NCBI GenBank assembly: GCA_021820975.1
Contig: JAKADA010000001.1
Location: 62,001 to 126,000 of the forward strand
Reading direction: 5' to 3'
Origin: Bacillota bacterium
Lineage (GTDB): Bacteria; Bacillota; Bacilli; Alicyclobacillales; SLC66
DNA length: 64,000 nucleotides
Of the stretch, positions 62,497-64,000 are shown one piece after another; the stretch's first letter is position 1; each line of letters starts with the position of its first letter. The notes under the pieces are model-generated. The model was not told the DNA's origin and did not search any database. It was given only the letters and a program-made list of their open reading frames with translations. The position numbers and the translations under genes were made by a program.

Positions 62497-63060
62497 ATGG
62501 CCGCACAGTTTCTATCAATCAATGATGAGATTAAAGCTTTTATTGAAAAGCAACATATGTTTTTTGTCGCATCGGCACCACTTCTTGCAACGGGTCATGT
62601 CAACGTATCTCCTAAAGGCTACGATGCGCTTCGTCTACTTGGACCAAATGAAGTGATGTATCTTGATTTTACGGGTAGCGGTAATGAGACAAGTGCGCAC
62701 ATAGGGGAAAATGGACGCATTACCTTGATGTTTTGTTCTTTTGATAAGAATCCTTTGATTACGAAACTCTATGGGATTGGCGAAGTCATTTTACAAACGG
62801 ATGAACGTTTTGAAAAGCTGATGCGTTATTATGATCCGCTGCCTGGAATTCGCCAGATTATTCGCATGGATATACACCTAGTCGTGACATCTTGTGGTTA
62901 TGGCGTGCCATTTTACGAGTATGTCGGAGAACGCGATACGATGGAACGCTGGGCGTTGCAAAAAGGCGAAGAGGGATTAGCTTTATTTCAAGAGAAGTAC
63001 AATATGGTGTCGCTTGATGGAGCACCTACGCCTTTAAGCCGGATGGTTTCGCCTTTATGA
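62497..63060 (+). CDS. Pyridoxamine 5'-phosphate oxidase-fold protein
   Basis: A 187-residue protein with the split-barrel flavin-binding fold: FFVASAPLLATGHVNVSPKG at the N-terminus and MYLDFTGSGNETSAHI in the middle, as in PNPOx-family FMN or heme proteins. It lacks signs of true PdxH. It starts at ATG 62497 with a fair AAAAGGGG, downstream of a TATAAT at 62416. The role is unknown, probably a flavin oxidoreductase. Confidence 0.8.
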   Translation: MAAQFLSINDEIKAFIEKQHMFFVASAPLLATGHVNVSPKGYDALRLLGPNEVMYLDFTGSGNETSAHIGENGRITLMFCSFDKNPLITKLYGIGEVILQTDERFEKLMRYYDPLPGIRQIIRMDIHLVVTSCGYGVPFYEYVGERDTMERWALQKGEEGLALFQEKYNMVSLDGAPTPLSRMVSPL

Positions 63061-63267
63061 CAGTCGCTTTAATTGTCATTTTACGGTATTCGCAAAATGC
63101 GTGAAAAACGTTGAAATTGTCAGATTAACGAAGTAAATGCACACTGATGCTCGCTTACAGGATCTGTGAATGTCGCTTACACGATGCAACCGCGTCTTTG
63201 TCTATACCCCTCGTCAAAGGTTACTATGATGGTGCAAGATACCAAACCGATAAGGGGTGTAGGAATC

Positions 63268-63447
63268 ATGGCAAAACAAATGCGCCGTGGCAGGAAAGTT
63301 GTGCAAGAATTTCTCTCAGGATGGAATCGCAAGAGTGTTGAACAAGATGGATTGCCTGTGTTATGGTTCGCGGGTATGCCGACGATTTATCATGCGAATA
63401 CGGCAAGAACGTTGCCTAAAGAGTTTCATGATATATTTCTTCGGTGA
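63268..63447 (+). CDS. Small protein of 59 residues, unknown function
   Basis: A short basic ORF (MAKQMRRGRKVVQEFLSGWN at its start) with AAGGGG about 15 bases upstream of ATG 63268. An in-frame longer version from 63166 or 63226 is possible. It ends 33 bases before a strong terminator, which supports a real transcript. No family recognised. The ~200 bases before it show nothing clear. Confidence 0.45.
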   Translation: MAKQMRRGRKVVQEFLSGWNRKSVEQDGLPVLWFAGMPTIYHANTARTLPKEFHDIFLR

Positions 63448-63480
63448 GCGTTATGATAAAGATGCGTATTTCATCGACAA

Positions 63481-63527
63481 AAAAGCCCGCTATGGTCAAA
63501 GTGCATGACGACATAGCGGGCTTTTTT
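63481..63527. terminator. Bidirectional terminator
   Basis: AAAAGCCCGCTATG / CATAGCGGGCTTTT is a perfect 14-bp stem with a 17-base loop and T-runs on both strands. It separates the small ORF from the convergent esterase gene. Confidence 0.9.
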
Positions 63528-63543
63528 GTTTTCGTAATGTACT

Positions 63544-64000
63544 TTAAAGATCCAGTAGGAATTGTGTGATGATATCATGCAGACCAGGCAGGCCTTCGTG
63601 AGAAAAGTCAGGGAAAATCTCTAATCGTTTTGGTGCATTGATCTTGTTGTATGCGGCAAATTGCGTAGAGGGTGGACAAATTTCATCCATTAAACCTACA
63701 CCCATCAGTACATCACCACGGATGCGTGATGCAAGGTTTTGTATATCGATATAGCCTAAACGAGAAAAAACCTCATGTTCTCTTTGATGCTGCGGATCGT
63801 GATGACGAAAATACTGTCGCAATTCTTCATAGGCATTTTTTGCCATATCCATATCCCATACGCGTTTGTAGTCGCTTAAAAATGGGTAGACTGGAGCAAC
63901 TTTTTTGATGCGCGGTTCAAGCGATGCGCAGGCGATCGTTAACCCGCCCCCTTGAGACCACCCTGTGACACCAACACGATCGGCATCCACCTCGGGTAGG
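63544..64000 (-). CDS. Acetyl-xylan esterase / cephalosporin-C deacetylase family hydrolase (5' end outside window)
   Basis: The C-terminal ~152 residues of an alpha/beta hydrolase of the AXE1 family. The nucleophile Ser is in [13 protein letters not shown], the acid Asp in [12 protein letters not shown] and the His in DFSHEGLPG, so the triad is complete. The frame is open at the right edge and the start lies beyond it. Family members remove acetyl groups from small sugars or xylo-oligomers. Confidence 0.88.
   Translation of the reverse strand, partial: LPEVDADRVGVTGWSQGGGLTIACASLEPRIKKVAPVYPFLSDYKRVWDMDMAKNAYEELRQYFRHHDPQHQREHEVFSRLGYIDIQNLASRIRGDVLMGVGLMDEICPPSTQFAAYNKINAPKRLEIFPDFSHEGLPGLHDIITQFLLDL

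Noticed and set aside
1-64000. tRNA genes (including tRNA-Sec), CRISPR arrays, insertion sequences and prophage genes
   Set aside because: I looked for T-loop motifs, regularly spaced repeats, transposase/integrase motifs and terminal inverted repeats by eye and found none; a covariance scan would be needed to exclude them fully.

Overview
The window reads as a chromosomal segment of a low-to-moderate GC Gram-positive bacterium of class Bacilli. Support comes from HprK, a Crh-type protein, HemQ, WhiA, HisZ, AGGAGG-type ribosome binding sites and frequent GTG/TTG starts. The rapZ-yvcK-whiA-crh order is that of Bacillus. A placement near Alicyclobacillaceae is my impression only. No rRNA, tRNA, CRISPR array, insertion sequence or prophage was seen, and no gene-free stretch exceeds 300 bases.

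Layout. 1-8.9 kb: end of uvrA, a PucR-type regulator, an MsmX-type sugar ATPase, hprK, an acyltransferase and a his operon (hisZ-G-H-A-F-IE, without hisB/C/D). 8.9-24.4 kb: argS on the minus strand, a TPR protein, selB, aroA, glucokinase, rapZ-yvcK-whiA-crh, a glycosylase-like protein, a secreted M6 protease, an M24 peptidase and niaR. 24.5-28 kb: pyruvate carboxylase. 28-34 kb, minus strand: an APC permease with a structured leader, a glycosyltransferase, an SDR, a C39-like protein, a small membrane protein and a CPA2 antiporter. 34-36 kb: a lytic transglycosylase and hemQ.

36-41 kb is a signalling block. It holds a TPR/HD-GYP protein lacking the key HD histidine, a DegS-like histidine kinase lacking its phospho-accepting histidine, a 72-residue exported peptide behind a GEMM-I (cyclic-di-GMP class) riboswitch, a FapA/DUF342 protein and a single-domain receiver. 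41-47 kb carries a dehydrogenase with a cre box, adhE with a Rex-like operator, a cobalamin adenosyltransferase and an aldo/keto reductase.

47-59 kb is the most unusual part. A GH65 disaccharide phosphorylase is followed by a LevR-type sigma-54 activator, a mannose-class PTS EIIB and a fused EIIC-EIID protein. Next come a consensus sigma-54 promoter with phased upstream repeats and a downstream cre box, then an ABC sugar importer without its own ATPase, and finally rpoN. I propose that PTS components act here as a sensor that switches on an ABC importer and sigma-54 itself. The disaccharide would be cleaved by the phosphorylase, the free glucose taken up by glucokinase, and the importer powered by the MsmX-type ATPase at 1.6 kb. 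HprK and Crh, also encoded here, would feed into the cre boxes.

59-64 kb: a CxCC permease, an orphan hydE behind a second Rex-like operator, a C-terminally anchored exported protein, a pyridoxamine-oxidase-fold protein, a small ORF and a partial acetyl-xylan-esterase-type hydrolase.
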